NCBI RefSeq assembly: GCF_000495815.1
Contig: NZ_AWGE01000006.1
Location: forward strand, 248,001-312,000
DNA length: 64,000 bases
From: Asticcacaulis sp. AC466
GTDB taxonomy: Bacteria > Pseudomonadota > Alphaproteobacteria > Caulobacterales > Caulobacteraceae
Direction: 5' to 3'
This document shows, in pieces, positions 26,638 to 34,529 of this stretch; within the stretch, counting starts at the first letter, position 1; each line of letters starts with the position of its first letter. The translations under genes and the position numbers were made by a program. Under the pieces are notes generated by a model. The model made no database searches. It saw only the letters and a program-made list of their open reading frames with translations, and was not told the origin of the DNA.

Positions 26638-28776
26638 ATGTCCCGTGAGTTTATTACCCTGCCGCCGCTCTATTATCGCGACCATTTCGTGGAAATGGTC
26701 GGCTTCATCACGTCTATGTACGGCGCCATGCTGGGTGAGGAAGAACAGGCCTTCATTTCCGCCTTCGGTGAATTGGACGAATGGGCGCAATGTCTCTATA
26801 TCCGGATGAGCAATCGCAAGAAGGCGGTGTTTTCGCCGCGCGATCTGGCCTATCAGGAAATCGGCGATCTGTGGGGTGGGCTGAATCAGTTGCGGGAACG
26901 CGGCTTTGTCCGTGATATCGAAGAGTGCGACTATCGCGCCTGCCTCGATGACCGGGCAAAGCCGGATCTGCTGGCTCTGGCCAAAGATAATGGGCTGGAT
27001 GTCAAATCCGGCTGGTCGAAACCGAAACTGGTCGACTTCGTATATCGGCACCTGGCCTGGGCGGATTTCTCCGCTGGCTTCCTGCGGTCGGACCATATCG
27101 TGCCCCGGCATAAGGACACGCTGGGCTTCCTGCTCTACCTCTATTTCGGTCGCCTGAGCGACAACATGACCAGCTTCGCACTACGCGACCTGGGGGTAGT
27201 GTCGGTGAAAAACCGGGACAGTTATCAGGCGCGGTTCGACAGCCTGACCGAAGCGCGCGCCGGTTATTTCTACACGCGGCATTTGCGCGACCTGAAAAAC
27301 GGAACGGTTATGGCGGCCCTCGCCGACAGCGTCGATACATGGCCGCAGCCCGCGACGCAAAGCACGATTGACCTGCGCGACGCCCTTCTGCATCAACTCG
27401 GCCTGGCCTGCGAAAAGCGCCGGGATACGCAGGCGGCGCTGGCCTTTTACGCCCGCTCCGGCGCTTTCGAAAGTCATGAGCGCAGCGTGCGGCTGCTGTA
27501 TAATCTCGGCGCGGCCGAAGAGGTCAAGGCGCGGCTGGAGGCCATGCTGCAAAACCCGGCGCACGACGAGGAATATATCTTCGCCAGCGACTTTTATGCC
27601 CGCAAGTTCGGCCAGCAACGCATTGGCGTCTTTACCCACCTGCTGCGCTCGGCCGAGGTGCTGGAAGTCGATGAACTGTTTCGTGGCGATGCAGAATATG
27701 GCGCCATGCAGGCCTATCGTCAGCAAGGCTGGGCCTGTCATCATACTGAAAACGGCCTGTGGCCCGTGCTTTTCGGCTTGGTCTTCTGGGATGAACTGTT
27801 CGAAAGCGAAGCCAGTTTCGCGTCGGAATTCGACTATCGGCCGCAGACCCTGAAGGACCGGAATTTTCATACTCGTTTTGCGACTGAAATCACTGCGAAA
27901 CTCAGTCAGGTACGGGCGGGCGATGGCATGGATTTGGTGCGCGCAACCATCGCCGGTCATGCCGGGGAAAACAATGGCCTGTTCTATTGGTTCAACGGCC
28001 TGGACGCCCTCATGACGCAGTTCCTTGCCGTGGCGCCACCTGAGGCGACGGCTATTCTGCTCGGCAAGATGGCGGAAAACTATTACGCTCTGCGCGATGG
28101 GTTCCCCGACCTGATGCTGATGCGGGACGGGCAGGTGCGTTTCGTCGAAATAAAGGGTGAGGGCGATCAGGTGCGCCGCCATCAATTGGCCCGCCTGAAT
28201 CTGCTGCGAACCGCCGGCTTCGAAGCCGACATTTGCCGTGTCAATTATAGGACCGATCCTGATCAGGTTTATGTCGTGGTCGACGTCGAAACGACCGGAG
28301 GGCGGCCCCCCAATGATCGCGTCACGGAAATCGGCGCCGTCAAAATTCAGCGCGGAGAGGTGATTGGCGAATGGTCATCGCTGATCAATCCGGAAAAGCG
28401 TATCCCGCATTTTATCACGCAACTCACTGGCATTTCCAACGACATGGTGCGCGATGCGCCGACATTTGCCGATATCGCTGACGATTTCGCTGATTTCATG
28501 GAGGGGGCCATCTTCGTGGCACATAATGTCGCCTTCGATCACGGCTTTATCGCCAGCGAGTTCCGCCGTCTCGAAAGACGATTTCGCCACCCGAAGCTGT
28601 GCACCTGCGCTTCCATGCGCCGCCACTATCCCGGGCTGACATCCTATGGCCTGGCCAATCTGTGCCGCGAGTTCAACATCGATCTCAAAACTCATCACCG
28701 TGCGCTTGCCGACGCCCGCGCGGCCGCTGAACTGCTCAACCTGGTCAATGAAAAGCGTCTGGGCATCTGTGCCTAG
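26638..28776 (+). CDS. FAN1-like VRR-NUC nuclease fused to DEDDh 3'-5' exonuclease
   Basis: 712-residue fusion. Residues 1-480 match the FAN1 layout: N-terminal LPPLYYRDHFVEMV, a winged-helix/SAP-like part (SPRDLAYQEI; LALAKDNGLDVKSGWSKPKL) and a helical repeat region. The VRR-NUC nuclease site is Asp491 in GFPDL and E504-x-K506 in RFVEIKGEGDQ. From about 542 a DnaQ-like exonuclease follows, with Asp549/Glu551 in VDVETTG, Asp634 in AHNVAFDHGF, and His687/Asp692 in HHRALADAR. Both active sites look intact. FAN1 enzymes incise flaps and unhook interstrand crosslinks; the fused proofreading-type exonuclease would process the cut strand. A LexA box at the start predicts SOS induction. No clear Shine-Dalgarno is seen. 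Confidence 0.88.
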   Translation: MSREFITLPPLYYRDHFVEMVGFITSMYGAMLGEEEQAFISAFGELDEWAQCLYIRMSNRKKAVFSPRDLAYQEIGDLWGGLNQLRERGFVRDIEECDYRACLDDRAKPDLLALAKDNGLDVKSGWSKPKLVDFVYRHLAWADFSAGFLRSDHIVPRHKDTLGFLLYLYFGRLSDNMTSFALRDLGVVSVKNRDSYQARFDSLTEARAGYFYTRHLRDLKNGTVMAALADSVDTWPQPATQSTIDLRDALLHQLGLACEKRRDTQAALAFYARSGAFESHERSVRLLYNLGAAEEVKARLEAMLQNPAHDEEYIFASDFYARKFGQQRIGVFTHLLRSAEVLEVDELFRGDAEYGAMQAYRQQGWACHHTENGLWPVLFGLVFWDELFESEASFASEFDYRPQTLKDRNFHTRFATEITAKLSQVRAGDGMDLVRATIAGHAGENNGLFYWFNGLDALMTQFLAVAPPEATAILLGKMAENYYALRDGFPDLMLMRDGQVRFVEIKGEGDQVRRHQLARLNLLRTAGFEADICRVNYRTDPDQVYVVVDVETTGGRPPNDRVTEIGAVKIQRGEVIGEWSSLINPEKRIPHFITQLTGISNDMVRDAPTFADIADDFADFMEGAIFVAHNVAFDHGFIASEFRRLERRFRHPKLCTCASMRRHYPGLTSYGLANLCREFNIDLKTHHRALADARAAAELLNLVNEKRLGICA

Positions 28777-28784
28777 CTCAGACG

Positions 28785-28802
28785 TGTGGCTACATAGCCA
28801 CA
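28785..28802. promoter_or_regulatory. Perfect 18-bp palindrome after the FAN1-exonuclease gene
   Basis: TGTGGCTACATAGCCACA is a perfect inverted repeat, 8 bp arms around CA, starting 8 bases after the stop codon and 104 bases before the next gene. No T-run follows, so an operator for the downstream gene is as likely as a terminator. Confidence 0.5.
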
Positions 28803-28906
28803 ATTAGCGTTATGCGCGAAATTTGACTGTACCGTTGATGCGAATTGCCACATGACTACATGATCGTTTTTAATTGCAACAGTCCTGCGATTTCAGGAGA
28901 GAATTA

Positions 28907-29434
28907 ATGTCGGAACAGCCGCAAGTGCTGCTTGTCATCGATGTGCAAAACGGGTTTGTCACCCCGCAATCAGAACATGTGGTACGGCCGCTGGAAAATC
29001 TCCAGTATGAATTCGACTACGTCATTTTCACAAAATTCTATAATCCCGATCCGTCACCCTTTCGTAAGTTCATCGGCTTTGACCGGATGAAGCAGCACAG
29101 TGCCCAAACCGACCTGGCCTTGCAGCCGCGTGACGACGCCGTCATCATAAGCCGTCCCATCTATAGCGGGGTAACGGAGGCCCTTCTGGTGCGGCTGAAG
29201 ACGTGGGGCATGCGCGAGGTGTTCATTGCCGGGATGGCCACAGACTCTAGTGTGCTGAAAACGGCTATAGACCTGTTCGAGCTGAATATCAGGCCTTGGG
29301 TTCTGCAAGACCTGTGCGCCAGCGACAAAGGGGGAGACTTCCACGACGCAGGCCTGAAAATCCTGGGCAATATGATCGGGCCGCAACATATCATTAACAG
29401 TTGCGGACCTGAGGCCGATGTGGCCAAGCGCTAA
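28907..29434 (+). CDS. Isochorismatase-family hydrolase-like protein lacking the catalytic Cys
   Basis: 175-residue protein with the isochorismatase fold. The catalytic Asp is in LLVIDVQNGF and the core beta-sheet is recognisable. The segment AGMATDSSVLKTAIDLFE corresponds to the family's TDxCVxxTA nucleophile loop, but codon AGT places Ser where Cys is expected. It may be a serine variant, a pseudoenzyme, or may use a different residue. AGGAGA precedes the ATG. Upstream lie the palindrome at 28785 and the SOS-regulated nuclease gene; the gap of 130 bp suggests separate expression. Substrate unknown. Confidence 0.85.
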   Translation: MSEQPQVLLVIDVQNGFVTPQSEHVVRPLENLQYEFDYVIFTKFYNPDPSPFRKFIGFDRMKQHSAQTDLALQPRDDAVIISRPIYSGVTEALLVRLKTWGMREVFIAGMATDSSVLKTAIDLFELNIRPWVLQDLCASDKGGDFHDAGLKILGNMIGPQHIINSCGPEADVAKR

Positions 29435-29436
29435 GG

Positions 29437-29700
29437 TTAGAACGACCTGTCAGAATTCGGTTTCGTCCTTGTGGGCATGGCGTGAAATAGCGCACTTTTA
29501 CCCGCCCACAGGCCGCCGAGTATGGCCAGTACGCCTATTCCGGCCAGGCCAGCCAGAGCCAGACTGGTTTTCGGCAGGTTCCGGTAATTGGTGAGCAAGC
29601 GGTCAGCCTTCATTTGCAAGGTATCCTTCGGCGGCGCGAAAATTGTCGCGTAATCCGGCGATGGCTTGTCGGTGGTCGGTGTTTCGAAATAGGTTTCCAT
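29437..29700 (-). CDS. Small single-pass membrane protein, unknown function
   Basis: 87 residues with a polar N-terminus and one hydrophobic helix (about 46-68, SLALAGLAGIGVLAILGGLW) followed by a short basic tail. No family recognised. It is convergent with the isochorismatase-like gene, two bases apart. Its layout (soluble head, one helix, short tail) is like the small protein at 40375, but the sequences are not obviously related. Confidence 0.6.
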   Translation of the reverse strand: METYFETPTTDKPSPDYATIFAPPKDTLQMKADRLLTNYRNLPKTSLALAGLAGIGVLAILGGLWAGKSALFHAMPTRTKPNSDRSF

Positions 29701-29820
29701 AATCCAGACCTTTCAAGGTTCAGCGTCTCAGGCCAATAGGAAACCCTACAACTGTCGCCATCAAAATGTGGTCGCAAAGGCGGTCTGCCATATAAGGCTG
29801 CTATAAACCGGCGGGCACCG

Positions 29821-31053
29821 TCATCCCAAAAAGGTAGCGATTTGGCGAGCCGCCTTTCGCCCAGACCTGAATGCCCCAGCCAGCGACGCCGGAAAGCGTG
29901 TATCGAAGGTATCGCCGCAAAAACAGACCCGGCCTTCCAGCCACGGGGTGCTTCGTCTGTGTCCAGGCAGGCAGGCTGAATAGGCGCCGCGCGTCAGCGG
30001 GTTGCCTGACCAGTGAGACAGTATCACGTCGCCGGTCGTATGGGCTTCGAAGCCCGTCAGTGCCTCGACCGGCGCTAAAATGGTACGTAAATACCCCAGC
30101 GCTTCCGCGCCGGTGAAGCCTTCGACCGCTTCGGCCTGGCGGCCGGAAATGTAGAGGCTGATCAAGGGCTGGCCGGCGCTGCGGATATGGCAAAAGTGCG
30201 GCGGTGAGGCATCGAGCAGTTCCAGTGCCGTATCCGGTGCGATGCCGCGTGCCTCGAAAAACCCGGGCTCGACCTCGACCACGATCTTGTTCATATCCCC
30301 CATAACTAAACCGGCCAGGTGATCGGTCAGAGCCTCGCTGAACGGCGGGTCGAACGCAACATCACCGGATTTGAGTACCCCGAGGGAGCCGGTAAACAAG
30401 ACATAGCGTGCAGTCCAGATATCGTTCTCCGCGCTGCGGACTTCCACTATGTCCTCTTGCGTCAAAATCTCGGCGATATGGGTGTCATATAGAATGCGGT
30501 CGCCAACGGCCTCAGCCATACTGGCTATCACCATGCCTATGCCCCCGTCGGGTTGCAGGCCGCCTACGGTATTTTCATCGGTCAGGAATTCGTGCGCCGA
30601 TGGATAAACCGGTGGATCGACGCCATTCCACATCAGCCCAAACTCGGTCAGCACCTTGCGCCCTCGGGCATCCTTGGCCAGCTCAGGCAGAGGACAGTCA
30701 GGCACGGTGCCGGATTTTATGCCATGGGCCTTATCGACATCGAGCAAGCCCTCCAACCAGTCGCCGTCCGCCTGGCGCGCCCGCCCCCCTTCGTACAAGG
30801 TCAGGTTATCCGAACGGTCTTCGCGGTAGCCGATACCGTACTCTTCGATCAGTGCCTTGAGGGGCGTGCCATCACCATGCAGCCAATGCGCCCCCAGATC
30901 GACCGGTGTGCCAGTAGGCGTTGTCACTGTCGCGGCGCGTCCGCCGGGTTCCGATGCGGCTTCCAGGATAAGAAAATCGAGGCTGTGGCGCTGCAGTTCC
31001 AGCGCGGCAGCCAAACCGGCCATCCCTGCGCCAATGATGAGAATATCGGTCAT
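29821..31053 (-). CDS. FAD-dependent amine oxidase family protein
   Basis: 410-residue flavoprotein. The N-terminal dinucleotide-binding fold is ILIIGAGMAGLAAALEL with the acidic end LILEAASEPGGRA. GAHWLHGDG follows, as in flavin monoamine/polyamine oxidases. The C-terminal FAD contact is RVCFCGDTFDTRFPASLAGAFRSG. It would oxidise an amine to the imine with transfer to oxygen or another acceptor. No signal peptide, so it is probably cytoplasmic. It is divergent from mscS across 109 bp and has no obvious functional partner nearby. The substrate could be a polyamine or another amine. Confidence 0.87.
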   Translation of the reverse strand: MTDILIIGAGMAGLAAALELQRHSLDFLILEAASEPGGRAATVTTPTGTPVDLGAHWLHGDGTPLKALIEEYGIGYREDRSDNLTLYEGGRARQADGDWLEGLLDVDKAHGIKSGTVPDCPLPELAKDARGRKVLTEFGLMWNGVDPPVYPSAHEFLTDENTVGGLQPDGGIGMVIASMAEAVGDRILYDTHIAEILTQEDIVEVRSAENDIWTARYVLFTGSLGVLKSGDVAFDPPFSEALTDHLAGLVMGDMNKIVVEVEPGFFEARGIAPDTALELLDASPPHFCHIRSAGQPLISLYISGRQAEAVEGFTGAEALGYLRTILAPVEALTGFEAHTTGDVILSHWSGNPLTRGAYSACLPGHRRSTPWLEGRVCFCGDTFDTRFPASLAGAFRSGRKAARQIATFLG

Positions 31054-31162
31054 GCGCCTACTTCATCCTGGCTTTGATAAAAACACAATATGGCGCCGTA
31101 GCGATATCATCCTTATCCCATTCTTACGGTAGGAGCGGGCACGCCTATTTTTATCTTACAGG

Positions 31163-32452
31163 ATGCGGGGCCATGTTCCGGCAACTCTTAGGGCGGTCTT
31201 GGTGACCGACGAGATCACCAATCCGGTGAAAAAAGCAGACCGAGGCCTCATGATTGTTACGCTGCTTTCTGCCAGCGCCGTCGCTACTTCCGCCGCCGCG
31301 CCGACACGTATAGCGTCTGAACTCACCCTTAGCGAGCGCCTTATCAGCGGTTTCGATGGTCTGTGGCGGCACTTGAACACTTTGACGCCCCAAGCCCTGG
31401 CGCTTAATATCGGCATGAGTGTCGCCGTCGCGGGCGTGTGCTGGCTGCTTGTCTGGGGATCGCGTGCGGGATTGTTTTCTCTGCTGTCCCGGGCGCCAGG
31501 GCATGACGGCGAAGCCGGTCGGGCCTCCATCCAGAAGGCCTTGCGGCTGACGCGGTCAATCATCGTTTTTGTCTTCGTTCTGGCGGCAATCGTCATGATC
31601 GGCGGCATATGGGGGGTAGATGTCTTTGCCTTGATGTCGGCCAGCCTGGCGACGCGCCTGACCCATACGCTGGTCACACTCCTGATTGTCCTTGTCATTA
31701 CGGCTGTGGCGTTCGAAACCGCGGGCGTTTTCATCGGGTATTTCCTGACGCGATTAAAGGCGCGCAAAAGTCTCGACCTCCGCCGCGTCGCACAGATAGA
31801 TACGCTCGGTCCCATCATCCGGCGCACGCTCCAGGCAGCGATACTCGTGGTCGGTGTCATGACCTTCCTGAGCCAGTTGGGCGTCGAAATCGCGCCGCTT
31901 CTGGCGGGGGCGGGGGTAGTCGGCATTGCCATCGGCTTTGGGGCCCAGACCCTGGTGAAGGACTTCTTTACCGGCTTTTTCCTTCTGATCGAGGACGTGG
32001 TGGCTGTTGGTGACACGGTCACCATAGCCGGCAGCACGGGCGAGGTCGAGAACATGACCCTGCGCTATATTTCGCTGCGCGGCGGTGACGGCACATTGCA
32101 TGTCTTTCCCTATGGCGAAGCACAGATCATTCACAACACCACCAAGACATTTGCCCGCTATGTGCTCGACCTGCCGATCGCACTGAACAGCGATATCGAT
32201 CAGGCTATTGCCGTCATCAAGGCGGTCGGCGCCGATCTCAAGGCCGACGCCGTCTTCGGCTCGTTGATCTTGGAGCCCGTGGAGGTGCTAGGCGTTGATA
32301 GGTTGGCCGATTTCGGTGCGACCGTGCGCATACGTATCATGACAACGCCGCATGAACGCATAAAGGTCGGGCGCGAATTCAACCGCCGTCTGAAGGTGGC
32401 CCTGGGCGATGCGCAGATCGCCATTTCTCATAAGGGCGCTTACGCACCTTAA
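31163..32452 (+). CDS. Mechanosensitive ion channel (MscS family)
   Basis: 429-residue inner-membrane channel that opens on membrane tension and releases solutes on osmotic downshock. Hydrophobic helices lie near 90-110, 130-155, 165-195 and 225-250. The pore helix and following MscS beta domain are recognisable in LLAGAGVVGIAIGFGAQTLVKDFFTGFFLLIED (A/G-rich TM3) and VGDTVTIAGSTGEVENMTLRYISLR. A C-terminal alpha/beta domain closes the protein. The N-terminus is uncertain: an ATG at 31250 would start MIVTLLSASAVATSAAAP, a plausible signal peptide. Confidence 0.92.
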   Translation: MRGHVPATLRAVLVTDEITNPVKKADRGLMIVTLLSASAVATSAAAPTRIASELTLSERLISGFDGLWRHLNTLTPQALALNIGMSVAVAGVCWLLVWGSRAGLFSLLSRAPGHDGEAGRASIQKALRLTRSIIVFVFVLAAIVMIGGIWGVDVFALMSASLATRLTHTLVTLLIVLVITAVAFETAGVFIGYFLTRLKARKSLDLRRVAQIDTLGPIIRRTLQAAILVVGVMTFLSQLGVEIAPLLAGAGVVGIAIGFGAQTLVKDFFTGFFLLIEDVVAVGDTVTIAGSTGEVENMTLRYISLRGGDGTLHVFPYGEAQIIHNTTKTFARYVLDLPIALNSDIDQAIAVIKAVGADLKADAVFGSLILEPVEVLGVDRLADFGATVRIRIMTTPHERIKVGREFNRRLKVALGDAQIAISHKGAYAP

Positions 32453-32603
32453 CGGCAATCTTATCTTTCCGTGCGATTTTCAGATTTTTTCCTTAGGGTA
32501 AACCTGAGATTATAACGTGTCGATGAGACATCAAAGACAAACAAAGCCAGAGATGATTGAAACCATTGACGCATGTCACTGTATTCGATCTCTCTGGTTT
32601 TTT
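32453..32603 (+). ncRNA. Candidate small RNA or long-loop terminator after mscS
   Basis: A TATAAC box at about 32510 could start a roughly 80-nt transcript. Its 3' end would be an imperfect stem, CCAGAGA (32547-32553) with GATTGAA continuing it against TTCGATC and TCTCTGG (32591-32597), followed by six T (32598-32603). It may equally be the terminator of mscS. No family was recognised. Confidence 0.3.
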
Positions 32604-32616
32604 GCTGTGTGCGGAT

Positions 32617-32645
32617 AAAAAAAACGGGCCTTCGCGGACCCGTTT
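32617..32645 (-). terminator. Rho-independent terminator of the small SFPASDPPS gene
   Basis: Stem AAACGGG (32622-32628) / CCCGTTT (32639-32645) with a TTCG-containing loop. On the minus strand it is followed by eight T. It lies 12 bases after the stop of the minus-strand gene. Confidence 0.8.
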
Positions 32646-32656
32646 AACGTAATATC

Positions 32657-32830
32657 CTAATAGGTGCTGGGCGGATCGCTGGCCGGGAAGCTGTCATCGA
32701 CCATCGAATCGATCTGATGTTCATCCAGGTTGTTTCTGATCTTGCGATCGCCGCGCAGGCAGGTTCGTGTCGGCGTCATATGGAAAAATCCATTCAAAAA
32801 GCCGGAAATGAAGGTCGTAATCGTACGCAT
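32657..32830 (-). CDS. Small SFPASDPPS-motif protein
   Basis: 57 residues from an ATG preceded by AGGAGG at ideal distance (32837-32845 region). The N-terminus is mildly hydrophobic, the middle basic (TRTCLRGDRKIRNNLDEHQ), and the C-terminus ends DDSFPASDPPSTY. The SFPASDPP tail recurs in many tiny alphaproteobacterial proteins of unknown function. It has its own terminator. A longer reading to 32875 is unlikely given the strong ribosome-binding site. Confidence 0.7.
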   Translation of the reverse strand: MRTITTFISGFLNGFFHMTPTRTCLRGDRKIRNNLDEHQIDSMVDDSFPASDPPSTY

Positions 32831-33028
32831 AATCCATCCTCCTGTGTAAGGCGGCGGCCAGGGTGCCAACGCCATGTCAGATTGTGGTACCTGCCTTCAG
32901 TGTATCTGCGACGGGATAAAGTCATTGTGACGAAGAGGCTTGCCGGGCGTAAGGCTATGATAAGCTTTGGCAGCAAAGCTTGAGTAGGGTGCGTGTTCGT
33001 GACATAGAAGCGGCCAAAGGAGTTCCGC

Positions 33029-33328
33029 ATGATCACCGAAATCGCCACCATCCGCATCGACCCGGCCCAGGCTGATGCCTTCGAAGCCGCCGTCGCCAAG
33101 GCCGCGCCTTTTTTCGAAAGCGCGAAGGGGTGTCATTCCATGTCTTTGGAAGCGGTGATCGAGACGCCGGGGGTCTACAACCTGCGCGTCCTATGGGAAA
33201 CGGTTGAACATCATACCGAGCTGTTTCGCTCCAGCGAAAACTTCAAGCAATGGCGGGCTCTGGCCGGTCCTTTCTTCATCGAACCACCCATGGTGGTCCA
33301 CGGCGAAACCGTGAAGCAATATTTTTGA
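33029..33328 (+). CDS. Antibiotic biosynthesis monooxygenase (ABM) domain protein
   Basis: 99-residue ferredoxin-like alpha/beta protein of the ABM family. ITEIATIRIDPAQADAFEAAV is the first strand and helix, KGCHSMSLEAVIETPGVYNLRVLWET the middle strands, and HTELFRSSENFKQWRALAGPFF the conserved helix with F and H. Members are dimers that monooxygenate quinones or serve as small stress proteins. AAAGGAG precedes the start. It is followed 11 bp later by a small HTH protein, probably in the same transcript. Confidence 0.87.
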   Translation: MITEIATIRIDPAQADAFEAAVAKAAPFFESAKGCHSMSLEAVIETPGVYNLRVLWETVEHHTELFRSSENFKQWRALAGPFFIEPPMVVHGETVKQYF

Positions 33329-33339
33329 GATCCCGATAC

Positions 33340-33648
33340 ATGTCCGATACCGATAACGACACCCCCGAGCCCGCCCGCCTCAAGCGTAAGGCGCTTCTGA
33401 CGCCGCTGGAATTTGCCCGCATCGCCGACCTGGCGTGGCGGACCGATCCGCGCGCCTCTCTGGCGCGCCAGATTTCCGAAGCGACCGGCGTGTCGGAAAG
33501 CTCCATAGAGCGGTGGCTTAAGGACGAACGTCATCCTGCGCCGGCCGAGCGTATTGCCGAAGCCTTGCGCCTGGCCGACAAGCGCATGCATGAAAATTCC
33601 GATTTCTTGTACAATGTCGCGATGACATTGGCGCAAAATCCTTCATAA
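33340..33648 (+). CDS. Small helix-turn-helix-like protein
   Basis: 102 residues. The middle section, LARQISEATGVSESSIERWLKDERHPAPAERIAEAL (pieces about 45-80), looks like an HTH with a Cro/resolvase-type turn and following helices. The ends are polar. It may bind DNA or be an adaptor; no named family recognised. It starts 11 bp after the ABM gene, so the two are likely co-expressed. The ATG chosen is the first that gives the SDTDNDTPEP leader; an earlier in-frame ATG inside the ABM gene is unlikely. Confidence 0.65.
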   Translation: MSDTDNDTPEPARLKRKALLTPLEFARIADLAWRTDPRASLARQISEATGVSESSIERWLKDERHPAPAERIAEALRLADKRMHENSDFLYNVAMTLAQNPS

Positions 33649-33758
33649 ATCCGGCCCATTCCACCACATATGGGTAAAAAGTTTGAATATTTGGGACTGA
33701 TGGATTGATAAGGTAAAAAACATGAGCAATATTGCGCGAAACAGAAGAGGAAACGCGC

Positions 33759-34520
33759 ATGCTGCTCAAGGACAAGGTGCTGCTGGTAACGGGCGGCTCA
33801 AAGGGAATCGGCCGGGCAATTGCCGTTGGCGCGGCGCGGCACGGCGCCCGGGTTGGCATCAACTATGCCGGTGACGAAACGGCTGCCCAGTCCTGCGTGG
33901 CGGAAATCGAAGCCGCCGGTGGCCAGGCCTTTGCCCTGAAAGGCGATGTGTCCGATGCCGCATCCGCGCCGGCCTTTGTCGCCGAAGCCGTGAAGCGGTT
34001 CGGCCGGCTGGATGCCTTTGTCAACAATGCCGGCATCTGTCCCTTTCATGCCTTTCTCGACATGCCCGCCGACGTGATGGAACGCACCATGCGCGTCAAC
34101 CTGCATGGCGCTTATTACATGTGCCAGGCCGCGGCCAACCAGATGGTGACGCAAGGGGAGGGCGGCTCGATCACGGCGGTCAGCTCCATCTCGGCCTTGG
34201 TCGGCGGTGAATTCCAGACCCATTACACCCCAACCAAGGCCGGGGTTCTGTCGCTTATGCAATCGACCGCCATTGCGCTGGGCAAACACAAGATCCGCTG
34301 TAATGCGCTACTGCCGGGCACTATCCTGACCGATATCAATAAGGACGACCTGGCCGACACCGAAAAGCGCGATTACATGGAAAAGCGTATTCCGCTCGGC
34401 CGCCTGGGCCAGCCGGACGATCTGGCCGGACCCGCCATTTTCCTGGCCTCCGAACTGGCCGGCTATGTCACCGGCGCCGCTCTGCTGGTCGATGGCGGCA
34501 TGTTCGTGAACCTGCAATAG
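33759..34520 (+). CDS. L-rhamnose 1-dehydrogenase (LRA1-type SDR)
   Basis: 253-residue short-chain dehydrogenase that oxidises L-rhamnose to L-rhamnono-1,4-lactone. The NAD(P) motif is TGGSKGIGRAIA (about 11-22), NNAG lies near 90, and the catalytic Ser-Tyr-Lys are in SSISALVGG and HYTPTKAG. The segments NAGICPFHAFLDMP, LMQSTAIALGKHKIRCN and ALLVDGGMFVNLQ are characteristic of LRA1-type rhamnose dehydrogenases. AGAGGA precedes the start; nine extra codons upstream are possible. A GCAATATTGC palindrome lies at 33726. It begins the plus-strand arm dehydrogenase-lactonase-rhaT. Confidence 0.9.
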   Translation: MLLKDKVLLVTGGSKGIGRAIAVGAARHGARVGINYAGDETAAQSCVAEIEAAGGQAFALKGDVSDAASAPAFVAEAVKRFGRLDAFVNNAGICPFHAFLDMPADVMERTMRVNLHGAYYMCQAAANQMVTQGEGGSITAVSSISALVGGEFQTHYTPTKAGVLSLMQSTAIALGKHKIRCNALLPGTILTDINKDDLADTEKRDYMEKRIPLGRLGQPDDLAGPAIFLASELAGYVTGAALLVDGGMFVNLQ

Positions 34521-34529
34521 AGGCGCGCC

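Noticed and set aside
32868-32891. General-stress (EcfG) promoter GGAAC-N16-CGTT before the SFPASDPPS gene
   Set aside because: The best match is GGTAC with a 15-bp spacer, one mismatch and short spacing, too weak to claim.
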